This document shows, one piece after another, positions 25,330-34,481 of a stretch of 64,000 nt of DNA. This stretch comes from CBDBEU01 sp965204565 (GTDB lineage: Bacteria > Pseudomonadota > Alphaproteobacteria > Rhizobiales > TMED25). A model generated the notes under the pieces. The model saw only the letters and a list, made by a program, of their open reading frames with translations, was not told the DNA's origin and did not search any database. The stretch covers positions 806,001-870,000 of the forward strand of contig CBDBEU010000004.1 in assembly GCA_965204565.1 (NCBI GenBank), read 5' to 3'. A program made the translations under genes and the position numbers. Numbering within the stretch: position 1 is the stretch's first letter; the number at the start of each line of letters is the position of its first letter.

Positions 25330-25426
25330 TACCGGGCGAAGTCGCACCCTGTTCGCAATCCATTGACGCCGGCGCGGGCGCGGCTCTAATTTTTCGCCGG
25401 CTACGGGAAACGAGGCGACCGCATCC
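25330..25426 (+). repeat. hsdM leader repeat, copy 3, in front of hsdR
   Basis: Shares GGGCGAAGTCGCACCCTGTT and ATTGACGCCGGCGCGGGCGC with the leader of hsdM copy 1, including the last bases ACGAGGCGACCGCATCC before the ATG. It has lost an internal part. It therefore gives hsdR the promoter that normally serves hsdM. Confidence 0.7.
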
Positions 25427-25486
25427 ATGTTCGAGCGGACATTCAAAAATATCGACGACGCGCTGTGGAAGGAGGCCGGCGCATGA
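25427..25486 (+). pseudogene. hsdM 5'-end mini-ORF coupled to hsdR
   Basis: Nineteen codons, MFERTFKNIDDALWKEAGA, then TGA. The first 17 are the start of HsdM; the join to the hsdS end uses the shared GGAGGCCGG. The deletion kept the reading frame and the ATGA overlap with hsdR, so the mini-ORF now acts as a translated leader for hsdR. Confidence 0.7.
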
Positions 25487-27786
25487 ACGAGGCCGACACC
25501 CGCGCCGAACTGATCGAACCCGCCCTGCGCGCCGCCGGATGGGGCGCGGTCGAAGGCAGCCTCATCTGCCGCGAGGTCATCGCGCCGGGCCGGTTGCAGG
25601 GCGGCGGCGGACGGCGCTCAAAAGCGCTGGCCTGCGATTTCGTTCTGACCTATCGCGGCAGGAAGCTGGCCGCCATCGAGGCCAAGCGCCGCGACCTCGG
25701 CGACACCGAAGGCGTGGGGCAGGCCAGGGAATACGCGCGGCGGCTGGGCGCCCGCTTCGCCTATTCGACCAACGGCGTCGGCATCTACCGGATCGACATG
25801 CAGACCGCCGCGGAAGGCCGTATCGACGCCTATCCGACGCCGGACGAACTGTGGAAAGCGACCTTCGGGGAACAAAATTTCTGGCGCGACCGGTTCGCCG
25901 AAATCCCGTTCGAGGACAAGGGCGGGCAGTGGCGAGCGCGCTACTATCAGCACAACGCCGTCGAAGCGGTGCTGGAGGCCATCGGCGCCGGCGAGAAACG
26001 CATCCTGCTGACGCTGGCCACGGGAACCGGCAAGACCGCCATCGCCTTCCAGATCGCCTGGAAACTGTTTCAAAGCCGCTGGAATCTCTCCGGCAAGCCG
26101 TCCCGCCGTCCGCGCATCCTGTTCCTCACCGACCGCAACATTCTCGCCGATCAGGCCTACAACGCCTTTTCCGCCTTTGCCGACGACGCGCTGGTGCGCA
26201 TCGACCCCGATTCCATCCGCCGCAAGGGGCGCGTACCCAGGAACGGCTCGGTGTTCTTCACCATTTTTCAGACCTTCATGACCGGCGAGAGGGGCGAGGA
26301 GAACTACGGCGATTATCCGCCGGATTTCTTCGACTTCATCGTCATCGACGAATGCCATCGCGGCGGCGCGAACGACGAAAGCGCCTGGCGCGGGATCATG
26401 GAGTATTTCCGACCGGCGGCGCAACTGGGGCTGACGGCCACGCCGAAACGCGCCGCCAACGCCGACACCTACGGATATTTCGGCGAGCCGGTTTACGTCT
26501 ATTCGCTCAGGGAGGGGATCGACGACGGCTATCTGACCCCGTTCAAGGTGCGGCGGTTCGCGACCACGATCGACGACTACACCTATGTCGGCGACGACGC
26601 GGTGGTGTCCGGGCATGTCGAGGTGGGCGACGCGTTCGGCGAGTCCGACTTCAACCGCGCCATCGTCATCGAGGAACGCGAAGCCTATCGGGTCGGATTG
26701 CTGCTCGACGAGATCGACCGGAACGAGAAGACGCTGGTGTTTTGCGCCACGCAGGACCACGCGGCGATGATCCGCGATCTGATCAATCAACGGAGCGGCG
26801 GCGACGACCCGTTCCACTGCGTCCGCGTCACCGCCAATGACGGCGCATTGGGCGAACAACATCTGCGCGCCTTTCAGGACAACGACAAGACCGTCCCCGC
26901 CATTCTGACGACCTCGCGGAAACTTTCGACCGGCGTCGACGCCCGTAACGTGCGCAACATCGTGCTGCTGCGCCCGGTCAATTCGATGATCGAGTTCAAG
27001 CAGATCGTCGGGCGCGGCACGCGGCTCCACGACGGCAAGGATTATTTCACGATCTACGATTTCGTGGAGGCGCACGAACGGTTCAACGACCCGGACTGGG
27101 ACGGCGAACCGGCGGAACCGGCGGACCCTCCCGCGCGACCGGACGACGACGGGCCCGGCGGTTTCGACGAGGCGCCTCCGCCTCCGTTGGACCGCGACGA
27201 CGACGAACCGCCCCGGCGCCTCAGGATAAAACTCGCCGACGGCAAGGAACGCACCATCCGGCACATTGCGGCGACAAGCTTCTGGGGGCCGGACGGCAGG
27301 CCGATGTCGGCGGCGGATTTCATCGAAAAACTGTTCGGCGACCTGACGGAACTGTTCAGGGACGAGGACGAACTGCGCGGATTGTGGCGCGTGCCGGAAA
27401 CCCGGAAACGGCTTTTGCGGGAACTGGGCGAACGCGGCTACGGCGAGGCGCAACTGGCCGGCATCCGCAAGCTCATCGACGCCGAACGGAGCGACCTGTT
27501 CGACGTTCTGGCCTATATCGCCTTCGCCCTGCCGCCCGTCACGCGGCGGGAACGGGTCGCCCGGCGGCGGGACCGCATTCTCTCCGACCATGACGGAAAA
27601 CTTCGCGCCTTCATCGACTTCGTGCTGGCGCAATATGTGAAGGAAGGCGTCGGCGAACTCGACGGGACCAAGCTGAGCCCGTTGCTGGAACTGAAATACG
27701 GCGCCGTCGGCGAGGGCGCGGCGCAACTCGGCGGCGCCGACAAGATCCGCGACGCCTTCATCGGCTTCCAGCGGCATCTGTATTAG
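25483..27786 (+). CDS. hsdR: Type I restriction enzyme, motor and nuclease subunit
   Basis: 767 residues from the ATG at 25483. The N-terminal nuclease has CDFVLTYRGRKLAAIEAKRRD (Asp, then Glu-x-Lys). The superfamily 2 helicase follows: motif I ATGTGKT, DECH box in IVIDECHRGG, TATPKR (motif III) and QIVGRGTR (motif VI). An acidic, proline-rich linker (about 540-585) leads to the C-terminal HsdM/S-binding helical region. Length is like the EcoEI-type family. All key residues are present. It cuts unmodified DNA with the HsdM-HsdS pair encoded 8 kb upstream. It stands alone after an hsdM-derived leader and mini-ORF. Confidence 0.94.
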   Translation: MNEADTRAELIEPALRAAGWGAVEGSLICREVIAPGRLQGGGGRRSKALACDFVLTYRGRKLAAIEAKRRDLGDTEGVGQAREYARRLGARFAYSTNGVGIYRIDMQTAAEGRIDAYPTPDELWKATFGEQNFWRDRFAEIPFEDKGGQWRARYYQHNAVEAVLEAIGAGEKRILLTLATGTGKTAIAFQIAWKLFQSRWNLSGKPSRRPRILFLTDRNILADQAYNAFSAFADDALVRIDPDSIRRKGRVPRNGSVFFTIFQTFMTGERGEENYGDYPPDFFDFIVIDECHRGGANDESAWRGIMEYFRPAAQLGLTATPKRAANADTYGYFGEPVYVYSLREGIDDGYLTPFKVRRFATTIDDYTYVGDDAVVSGHVEVGDAFGESDFNRAIVIEEREAYRVGLLLDEIDRNEKTLVFCATQDHAAMIRDLINQRSGGDDPFHCVRVTANDGALGEQHLRAFQDNDKTVPAILTTSRKLSTGVDARNVRNIVLLRPVNSMIEFKQIVGRGTRLHDGKDYFTIYDFVEAHERFNDPDWDGEPAEPADPPARPDDDGPGGFDEAPPPPLDRDDDEPPRRLRIKLADGKERTIRHIAATSFWGPDGRPMSAADFIEKLFGDLTELFRDEDELRGLWRVPETRKRLLRELGERGYGEAQLAGIRKLIDAERSDLFDVLAYIAFALPPVTRRERVARRRDRILSDHDGKLRAFIDFVLAQYVKEGVGELDGTKLSPLLELKYGAVGEGAAQLGGADKIRDAFIGFQRHLY

Positions 27787-28034
27787 GGGCGGGATTTTAG
27801 CGGCGCGATTTTTTCTCCCCAATGGAGGGAGGCCCTACGGGACGGGCATGGCGCGGATTTGGGCTTCGGAAGGTCTGTATGAAACGGCTCCTGTTCCGGG
27901 AGCGCAAAGGCTCCGTGGCATAGCCCGGCCCCGGCGAAACCAGATCCCGAACCACAACCCAGGCAAAGGGCCGACCCGCATCGCGGTCGTAAATGCGCTC
28001 TCGTCACCCGATTCCAGGCAGCAGACAGGGTTCT

Positions 28035-29687
28035 TCAGGGTGTCCAGCTGGGCCTACAGCTTGCCGCGGCGACCGCCAGCAGGCGCCCCGTTCCAGCCTT
28101 GTTTCTGGCCGGGGCGACAGGTGCTGCCGGGGCCGGCAGAAAGGCAGCAACAAAGCAGCGGAGGCTCCATACCGGCATTGGCCGGGCGAAAAGGAAGCCC
28201 TGGAAGTAGCGCACATTGCGGCTGCGCAAACAGGAAAACTGCTCCTCGGTCTCAACGCCTTCGGCGACGATCTTCATCTCCAACTGGTGGCCGAGATCAA
28301 TCAGGGCATCGACCACCCGCGACCTGGCCGCATCCTGACCTATGGCATCAATGAACATGCGATCGATCTTGATCGCATCCATGCCGAGGTTCTGGATATA
28401 GGCAAGGCCGCTATGTCCGGTGCAGGCATCATCAAGTGCGATATGGCAGCCCAGCGCCTGAAGCTCGGCCATGACCTGCCTGGCTTTGGCAAGGTCTTTG
28501 AGCGGCCGGCGTTCGGTGATCTCGAACACCAGATTTTGCGGCCTGACGGCACTGCCGGAAAAGGCCTTCTCAACGTCTTCGACGATCTCGCTGGAGGCGA
28601 AATGCTCGGCCACCAGATTGATCGAGACGGTGAAATCGGGATGCTCGCGGCACACCACGTCAAGATCGGCCGCCACCTTGCGCAACATGCGCGAGGTGAT
28701 CGGCATGATCTGGCCGGTGGCCTCGGCAAAGGGAATGAACACGTCCGGGCGCACCAACTCGCCATTTGGCTTTTGCCAGCGCAGCAACATCTCGCAGCCA
28801 GATGCCCGCCCCTCCATCGCATCTACAATCGGCTGGTAGTAGGGAACGAATTCATCCGCCCCAAGGGCCGCATCGATTTCCGCTTCCATGGTCGGGCGCC
28901 GGCGCGCGGTGACCACCACAAATCCGAGCAGCAGCACACCCAGCACACCGCCGCCGATCTTGGCGTAATTGGACACACGCAGGAATGGCGCAATCAGCGC
29001 GGCGCGCGGTGCAGCAACAGCGGCAACCACCGGAAAGCGCGCCGATGTATGCCTGATTTCGATCATTTCCGGGTCCTGCTCCAGAATCCCGGCGCGGGTC
29101 TGGCCGGAGCTGCCGACCGGCGTGCCATCGGCCAGCTCGATGCGGGCATGGCAGCTATCGCCCGGCTCGCCGTGCAAAAGCTCCATCAGCACCGAGGAGG
29201 TCTCGATGATGGCGGCAAGCCCGCCCTCACCCGGATCGGCATCGCGCAGCAAGCCCAGCGCATTGTGCCCTGGAATGCGTGTCGGAATGATCAACAGACC
29301 GAACTGGCCGCCCTGGACGGTCAGGGCGTCCCTGCGATCCATGGCCACCAGCGCCGGGCCGAAATTTGAACAGCGGATACGGTCCTGGGCGTCATAGACG
29401 CCGATTTCCTTGAGCGGCAGATTGGTGAACACGGCCTCGCCGATAAAGGCGATATTTTCCTCGGAGCAGGAGTTAACGCCGCCGCGCGACAGACTCGACA
29501 AAGCGCCCGAGGCGGTATCCAGCACCATTTCGGAATGTGCGAGCATGGTCTTGGCCATGCTTTCGAGCTGCGAAGTCCCCTGCTGGATTGCGACCCGGCG
29601 GATGACCGACTCAGGAATAAGCATCGGCCCCAACGCGGCAAACGCGCCGAGTGCGGCAAGAAATGTCATGCGAACACGGTGAGACAA
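28035..29687 (-). CDS. CSS-motif sensor cyclic-di-GMP phosphodiesterase (EAL)
   Basis: 550 residues. An N-terminal membrane helix (about 7-27), a periplasmic CSS-like sensor part with Cys residues (SCSEEN, RIRCSNF), a second membrane helix (about 243-260), then a cytoplasmic EAL domain. The motif is EML rather than EAL (SGCEMLLRW). The other metal and catalytic positions are there: SINLVAEHF, VFEITERR, ALDDACTGHSG, AIKID, AEGVET and FQGFLFARP. It therefore probably hydrolyses c-di-GMP in response to a redox or thiol signal outside. The last about 40 residues are Ala/Pro-rich and may be read-through of a changed 3' end near the island border. Confidence 0.85.
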   Translation of the reverse strand: MSHRVRMTFLAALGAFAALGPMLIPESVIRRVAIQQGTSQLESMAKTMLAHSEMVLDTASGALSSLSRGGVNSCSEENIAFIGEAVFTNLPLKEIGVYDAQDRIRCSNFGPALVAMDRRDALTVQGGQFGLLIIPTRIPGHNALGLLRDADPGEGGLAAIIETSSVLMELLHGEPGDSCHARIELADGTPVGSSGQTRAGILEQDPEMIEIRHTSARFPVVAAVAAPRAALIAPFLRVSNYAKIGGGVLGVLLLGFVVVTARRRPTMEAEIDAALGADEFVPYYQPIVDAMEGRASGCEMLLRWQKPNGELVRPDVFIPFAEATGQIMPITSRMLRKVAADLDVVCREHPDFTVSINLVAEHFASSEIVEDVEKAFSGSAVRPQNLVFEITERRPLKDLAKARQVMAELQALGCHIALDDACTGHSGLAYIQNLGMDAIKIDRMFIDAIGQDAARSRVVDALIDLGHQLEMKIVAEGVETEEQFSCLRSRNVRYFQGFLFARPMPVWSLRCFVAAFLPAPAAPVAPARNKAGTGRLLAVAAASCRPSWTP

Positions 29688-29792
29688 AGCGCCCTCGGAC
29701 TACGCAACAACTCAACCCCTCAAATCAACCACATGCTGGTTAAGGAGGGATTTCGATTGGCATCACGCAGGCGGGAGAATTATCGCCCAGAT

Positions 29793-31589
29793 TTACTGGC
29801 TCTCGGGCGGGCGCAACTGGATGTGCAGCTCCCGCAATTGCCGGGCGGAGACTTGCGAAGGGGCGTCCATGAGTAGGTCTTCGGCCTGCTGGGTCATCGG
29901 GAACATCGTCACCTCGCGCAGATTTTCCACGCGCGCAAGCAGCATGACGATGCGATCGATACCAGGCGCGATGCCGCCATGCGGCGGCGCGCCAAGCTTG
30001 AAAGCGCGGAACATGCCGCCGAATTTTTCCTCCAGCACTGCCTTGTCATAACCGGCAATGGCGAAAGCCTTTTCCATGACCTCGGGCAGATGGTTTCGAA
30101 TGGCGCCGGAGGAAAGCTCAACGCCGTTGCACACCAGATCATATTGATAGGCGAGCACGTTCAGTGGATCGTCGCCCTCAAGCGCCTCCAGCCCGCCTTG
30201 CGGCATGGAAAACGGATTGTGGGAAAAGCCGATCATCTTTTCATCCTCGTCCCACTCAAACATCGGATAATCGACAATCCAGCAGAACGCGAAGCGGTCG
30301 GTGGCTGTGAGTTCCAGCTCGGCACCAATGCGGTCGCGGGCCTGGCCGGCAAAGGCTGCAACCTGTACCGGCACGCCGCAAACGAAGAACACCGCATCGC
30401 CATCGTTCAGATCGAGTTCAGCGCGCAAGGCGGCAACGCGGTCAGTCCCAAGGTTGTTGGCAATCGGGCCGGCACCTGCACCGTCGCGGAAAATGATGTA
30501 ACCGAGCCCCGGCTGCCCCTCTCCCTGCGCCCAGGAGTTCATGCGATCACAGAATGCGCGGCTGCCGCCGCCGGGTGTGGGGATTGCGAAAACCTCGGCG
30601 TTTTCCGTCCAATCGCGCCCGCCGCTGTTTTCTTCCAGAATGCGGGCGAAGATCTTGAAATCCGAACCGTGAAAGTGACCGGACACAAACGACATCTCGA
30701 TCGGGTTTCTGAGATCAGGCTTGTCGTTGCCATATTTGCGCATGGAATCGAGATAGGCGATGCGCGGGAATTCCCCGGTTACCGCCCAGCCGTCGCCGAA
30801 TTCCTCGAACAGGTCGCGCAACACCGGTTCAACCGCGCCAAAAACATCGTCCTGGGTGACGAAGCTCATTTCGATATCGAGCTGATAGAACTCGCCCGGA
30901 GAGCGGTCGGCCCTGGCATCCTCGTCGCGGAAACAGGGCGCGATCTGGAAATAACGGTCGAAGCCAGCGACCATGATCAGCTGCTTGAATTGCTGTGGCG
31001 CCTGGGGAAGTGCGTAGAACTTGCCCGGATGAACGCGCGAGGGGACCAGATAATCGCGCGCGCCTTCAGGGCTCGAAGCGGTCAGGATCGGGGTCTGATA
31101 TTCGGTAAATCCGGCATTGACCATGCGGCGGCGCACCGAGGAGACGATCTTCGATCGCAACTCAATGTTGCGGTGAAGGGTCTCGCGCCGCAGATCGACA
31201 AAACGGTATTTGAGCCGCGTTTCCTCAGGATAGTCGGGCTCACCAAAAACCGGCAGCGGCAATTCGGCGGCAGCCGACAGCACCTCAAGATCGCGAATGA
31301 AGATTTCAATCTCACCGGTCGAAAGCGTGTCATTGATGGTGTCGTCGCTGCGGCGCTTGACCTCGCCGTCAATGCGGATCACCCATTCCGCGCGCACGGT
31401 TTCAGCCAGCGCAAATGCCGGCGAATCCGGATCAACGACGCATTGCGTCAACCCGAAGTGATCGCGCAGGTCGATGAACAACAGTCCGCCATGATCGCGG
31501 ACCCTGTGGACCCAACCCGATAGGCGGGCGGTATTGTCGACATCGGTGCTTCTCAGCGCGCCACAATTGTGGCTGCGATAGCGGTGCAT
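29793..31589 (-). CDS. aspS: Aspartate-tRNA ligase
   Basis: 598 residues from the ATG at 31589 (MHRYRSHNCGALRSTDVDNT); an upstream in-frame start would add 53 unlikely residues. An N-terminal OB-fold anticodon-binding domain (RLSGWVHRVRDHGGLLFIDL) is followed by the class II core with FTEYQTPILTASSPEGARDY, RDEDARADR and the bacterial GAD insert, then GGIAPGIDRIVMLL (motif 3). Length and motifs are normal. Convergent with none; the divergent rnd gene starts 179 bases to the right. Confidence 0.96.
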   Translation of the reverse strand: MHRYRSHNCGALRSTDVDNTARLSGWVHRVRDHGGLLFIDLRDHFGLTQCVVDPDSPAFALAETVRAEWVIRIDGEVKRRSDDTINDTLSTGEIEIFIRDLEVLSAAAELPLPVFGEPDYPEETRLKYRFVDLRRETLHRNIELRSKIVSSVRRRMVNAGFTEYQTPILTASSPEGARDYLVPSRVHPGKFYALPQAPQQFKQLIMVAGFDRYFQIAPCFRDEDARADRSPGEFYQLDIEMSFVTQDDVFGAVEPVLRDLFEEFGDGWAVTGEFPRIAYLDSMRKYGNDKPDLRNPIEMSFVSGHFHGSDFKIFARILEENSGGRDWTENAEVFAIPTPGGGSRAFCDRMNSWAQGEGQPGLGYIIFRDGAGAGPIANNLGTDRVAALRAELDLNDGDAVFFVCGVPVQVAAFAGQARDRIGAELELTATDRFAFCWIVDYPMFEWDEDEKMIGFSHNPFSMPQGGLEALEGDDPLNVLAYQYDLVCNGVELSSGAIRNHLPEVMEKAFAIAGYDKAVLEEKFGGMFRAFKLGAPPHGGIAPGIDRIVMLLARVENLREVTMFPMTQQAEDLLMDAPSQVSARQLRELHIQLRPPESQ

Positions 31590-31768
31590 AGGCGGATTCC
31601 TGCGGATGGTTACGGCAGTGCGCGGCGCGGGCGGAGGTGGCCATGATGGCGGTTTGATGTCAAGGCCGTGTGCCGGCACGGCACCGCAGGGAAGAAAACA
31701 GTCACCATATTCACGCTTTAGGGGCCGCGCGGCTGGCAGCGCCACCACTGCATCGGTTATAGGAGGGC

Positions 31769-32944
31769 ATGGATTTCATCACCAAGACGGAAACGCTCAA
31801 ATCGACATGTGAGGCGTTGCGCAAGTGCGCCTATGTTGCGATCGATACCGAGTTCATGCGCGACAAGACCTATTGGTCGAAACTGTGCCTGGTTCAGCTT
31901 GCCGGCGAGGGCGTGGAGGCCATTGTCGATCCGCTCGCGGATATTGATCTGGCGCCGCTGATCAGCCTGCTGGCCGACGAAAGCGTGGTCAAGGTGTTCC
32001 ACGCCGGACGTCAGGATATCGAGATTTTCTTCCATATGGCGCAGACCATTCCGGCGCCGATTTTCGATTCGCAGGTTGCGGCGATGGTGTGCGGATTTGG
32101 CGATTCAGTGTCCTACGACAATCTGGTGCGGCGGCTGACAGGTGCGCAAATCGACAAGTCCTCGCGCTTTACCGATTGGGCGCGGCGCCCGCTTTCAGAG
32201 CGCCAGTTGACCTATGCGCTGGCTGATGTGACGCATTTGCGGGTGGTCTATGAAAAGCTTTCGCAGGAGTTGCAAAAGACCGGCCGGGTCTCGTGGCTGG
32301 ATGAGGAACTGTCGGTTCTGACCAGTGAATCGACATACGACCTTTCGCCTGAACACGCCTGGGAACGGGTCAAGGCCAAGCCCAAGTCCAAACGCGCCCT
32401 GGCCGCGCTGATGGAGCTTGCGGCTTGGAGAGAGATGGAGGTCCAACGCATCAATGTGCCACGCAACCGGATGCTGAAGGACGAGGCGCTGGTTGAAATC
32501 GCGACCAATCTGCCCAAGAGCGAAGCCGATTTTTCAATGCTGCGCGCATTGCCGCGCGGATTCGAACGCTCCAAGGCAGCGCGTGGCCTGGCTGACGCGG
32601 TCGAGCGCGGTCGTCATCGACCGATAGAATCCGTGCCTGCCCGGCGCCAGCGCGAGTCGCTGCCCGATCGCCTCAGTCCGATCGTCGATTTGTTGCGCGT
32701 GGTGCTGCGGCTGCAGTCAAAACGCCATCGCGTTGTCCAGCGCCTGATTGCAACCTCGGAAGATCTTGAGCATATCGCGCGCAATGACGATGCCGACGTT
32801 GCAGCACTTTCCGGCTGGCGGCGCGAGCTGTTCGGCGCTCTCGCACTCGACGTCAAGCATGGACGATTGGGCGTCACCGTCACCGATGGAGAGGTGGCGC
32901 TGGTGCCGGCGGCGGGGCAATTGGCCGATTCACCGGGCAAGTAG
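31769..32944 (+). CDS. rnd: Ribonuclease D
   Basis: 391 residues with AGGAGG before the ATG. The DEDD 3'-5' exonuclease domain has VAIDTEFMRDKTYW (Asp and Glu of motif I), VKVFHAGRQDIEIF (motif II) and LTYALADVTHLRVVYEKL (motif III with Tyr and Asp). It is followed by an HRDC domain (about 205-285, starting at ALMELAAWREMEVQR). The enzyme trims the 3' ends of tRNA precursors. It is divergent from aspS and convergent with ppx, which ends 10 bases downstream. Confidence 0.94.
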   Translation: MDFITKTETLKSTCEALRKCAYVAIDTEFMRDKTYWSKLCLVQLAGEGVEAIVDPLADIDLAPLISLLADESVVKVFHAGRQDIEIFFHMAQTIPAPIFDSQVAAMVCGFGDSVSYDNLVRRLTGAQIDKSSRFTDWARRPLSERQLTYALADVTHLRVVYEKLSQELQKTGRVSWLDEELSVLTSESTYDLSPEHAWERVKAKPKSKRALAALMELAAWREMEVQRINVPRNRMLKDEALVEIATNLPKSEADFSMLRALPRGFERSKAARGLADAVERGRHRPIESVPARRQRESLPDRLSPIVDLLRVVLRLQSKRHRVVQRLIATSEDLEHIARNDDADVAALSGWRRELFGALALDVKHGRLGVTVTDGEVALVPAAGQLADSPGK

Positions 32945-32954
32945 TCCGCGCGCC

Positions 32955-34481
32955 TCAACCGGCGATTTCGACCCTTCCCTCACACCCCATCAAATTTGCC
33001 AGATTGAACAAGCGGCGATTAAGCGCTCCGCCGTTCAAATCGGCAAGGTCGGCGGGAAGGGTGACGACGATTTCATCGCCGGAACGGCCCAGCAGGATCC
33101 GCTGCAGCGTACCCTCCAACGCTCCGGTCAGCGAGTAGGCAAGCCGAATTGCCGATCCGAGGATGCGGGCGCGTTTCACCGCTCGCTCATCGACAAGCTT
33201 TACAAGCACCACGGCTGCCGGATCGCGAATGCGATTGGCGTGGCAGCAATGGGATGCCAGCGCCAGAAACGCACGTCCGGCATGATCTACATCGGCGAGA
33301 TTTCCGTAGATCACGGTGTCGATCGAACGCCGCCCCCGATAGTCGGGATGGGCACGCCAGGAAATATCGCCAAGCAGACACGCCGCTTCGCGCAGCCTTT
33401 GTTCAGTCGGGGTTTCGGGATGCGTGTCGCTGGCAAACAATGGGTGTGTCCAGTCCGCAAGTTCGAACCCATGTTCCACCGAGCGCGCATTGCGCTCGGC
33501 AATAGCGCGCGCACCGGCAAGCAGCGGATCTTCGCTGGCAATGGCGGCGTTGAGAGTTGAATGGAATATGCCCTCGCGCAATCCGTAAGCCGAAAACACA
33601 ATCTCGCTCGGTTCACCAACCGCGATCAGCCTTTCAAGCACCAGCGCGCCGTGGGCAATTGTTGCAACGCGCGCGCCTGAAACACTTGGCATCAAACGCA
33701 ACGAGGCACCGGACAGTCCACGCACCACACGTGCAATCTGCAAGGCCTCATTGGGCTGTAACGTGTAGTGATCGATGATGTGAAGAGGGTATTTGCGCTG
33801 CTCCATGTCGATGCGCGCAATGGCACGCCAGGTGCCGCCAACCAGATAAAGTGTGCGATTGCGAACTCTGGCCGGCAATTCCATCGTGGCGAGAACATCA
33901 TTGACGATGACAATCGCATTCTTGGGCCGCGGCGCGCGCTCAAGCAGGCGTAAAGTGCCGATTGGCGCGGTTTCCCCGTGGCCAGCACGGCCCTCGGTGA
34001 CATCCACCAATTCCAGACTTCCGCCGCCAAGGTCGCCGACAACACCGTCGGCGCCGGGCATGCCCGAGAGCACGCCCGTGGCCGCAAGACGGGCTTCTTC
34101 CATGCCGGGCAGGATCGCAATTCGTCCTGCTATCGCCTGTTCGGCGGCCTGGACGAATTCTGAGCCATTGCTCGCCTCGCGCACTGCTGCTGTGGCGACC
34201 GCGTGCATAGAACCAACGCCCATGTGTTCAGCCAGAATGCGAAAGCGGCGCAGCAGCGCCAGCGTTTCCTCGACCGCGGATTGATCGAGGCGCCCGGTAC
34301 GCGAAATATCCCGGCCAAGCGCACAGATCGCCTTTTCATTGTACTGGACGAGCGGCGAGCGGCGGCAGCCCTCAAACACCACAAGGCGAACGGAATTTGA
34401 ACCAATGTCGATGACACCGACGGGCGCCCCGGCATTGGCGTGCGGCTCGGCGACAACGCTCAACGTTCGCTCTCGTGCCAA
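32955..34481 (-). CDS. ppx: Exopolyphosphatase, Ppx/GppA family
   Basis: 508 residues. The actin-like ATPase fold opens with VGVIDIGSNSVRLVVFEG; the second glycine loop is DGVVGDLGGGSLELVDV, and the third nucleotide segment RNRTLYLVGGTWRAIARI is present. A C-terminal HD-like helical domain includes RLREAACLLGDISWRAHPDY. It removes phosphate from polyphosphate chains or hydrolyses pppGpp. The start overlaps the end of ppk by 22 bases, so the two opposing activities are encoded in one operon. Confidence 0.92.
   Translation of the reverse strand: MARERTLSVVAEPHANAGAPVGVIDIGSNSVRLVVFEGCRRSPLVQYNEKAICALGRDISRTGRLDQSAVEETLALLRRFRILAEHMGVGSMHAVATAAVREASNGSEFVQAAEQAIAGRIAILPGMEEARLAATGVLSGMPGADGVVGDLGGGSLELVDVTEGRAGHGETAPIGTLRLLERAPRPKNAIVIVNDVLATMELPARVRNRTLYLVGGTWRAIARIDMEQRKYPLHIIDHYTLQPNEALQIARVVRGLSGASLRLMPSVSGARVATIAHGALVLERLIAVGEPSEIVFSAYGLREGIFHSTLNAAIASEDPLLAGARAIAERNARSVEHGFELADWTHPLFASDTHPETPTEQRLREAACLLGDISWRAHPDYRGRRSIDTVIYGNLADVDHAGRAFLALASHCCHANRIRDPAAVVLVKLVDERAVKRARILGSAIRLAYSLTGALEGTLQRILLGRSGDEIVVTLPADLADLNGGALNRRLFNLANLMGCEGRVEIAG

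Noticed and set aside
25618..27822. 734-codon minus-strand ORF
   Set aside because: Antisense of hsdR with no family features.
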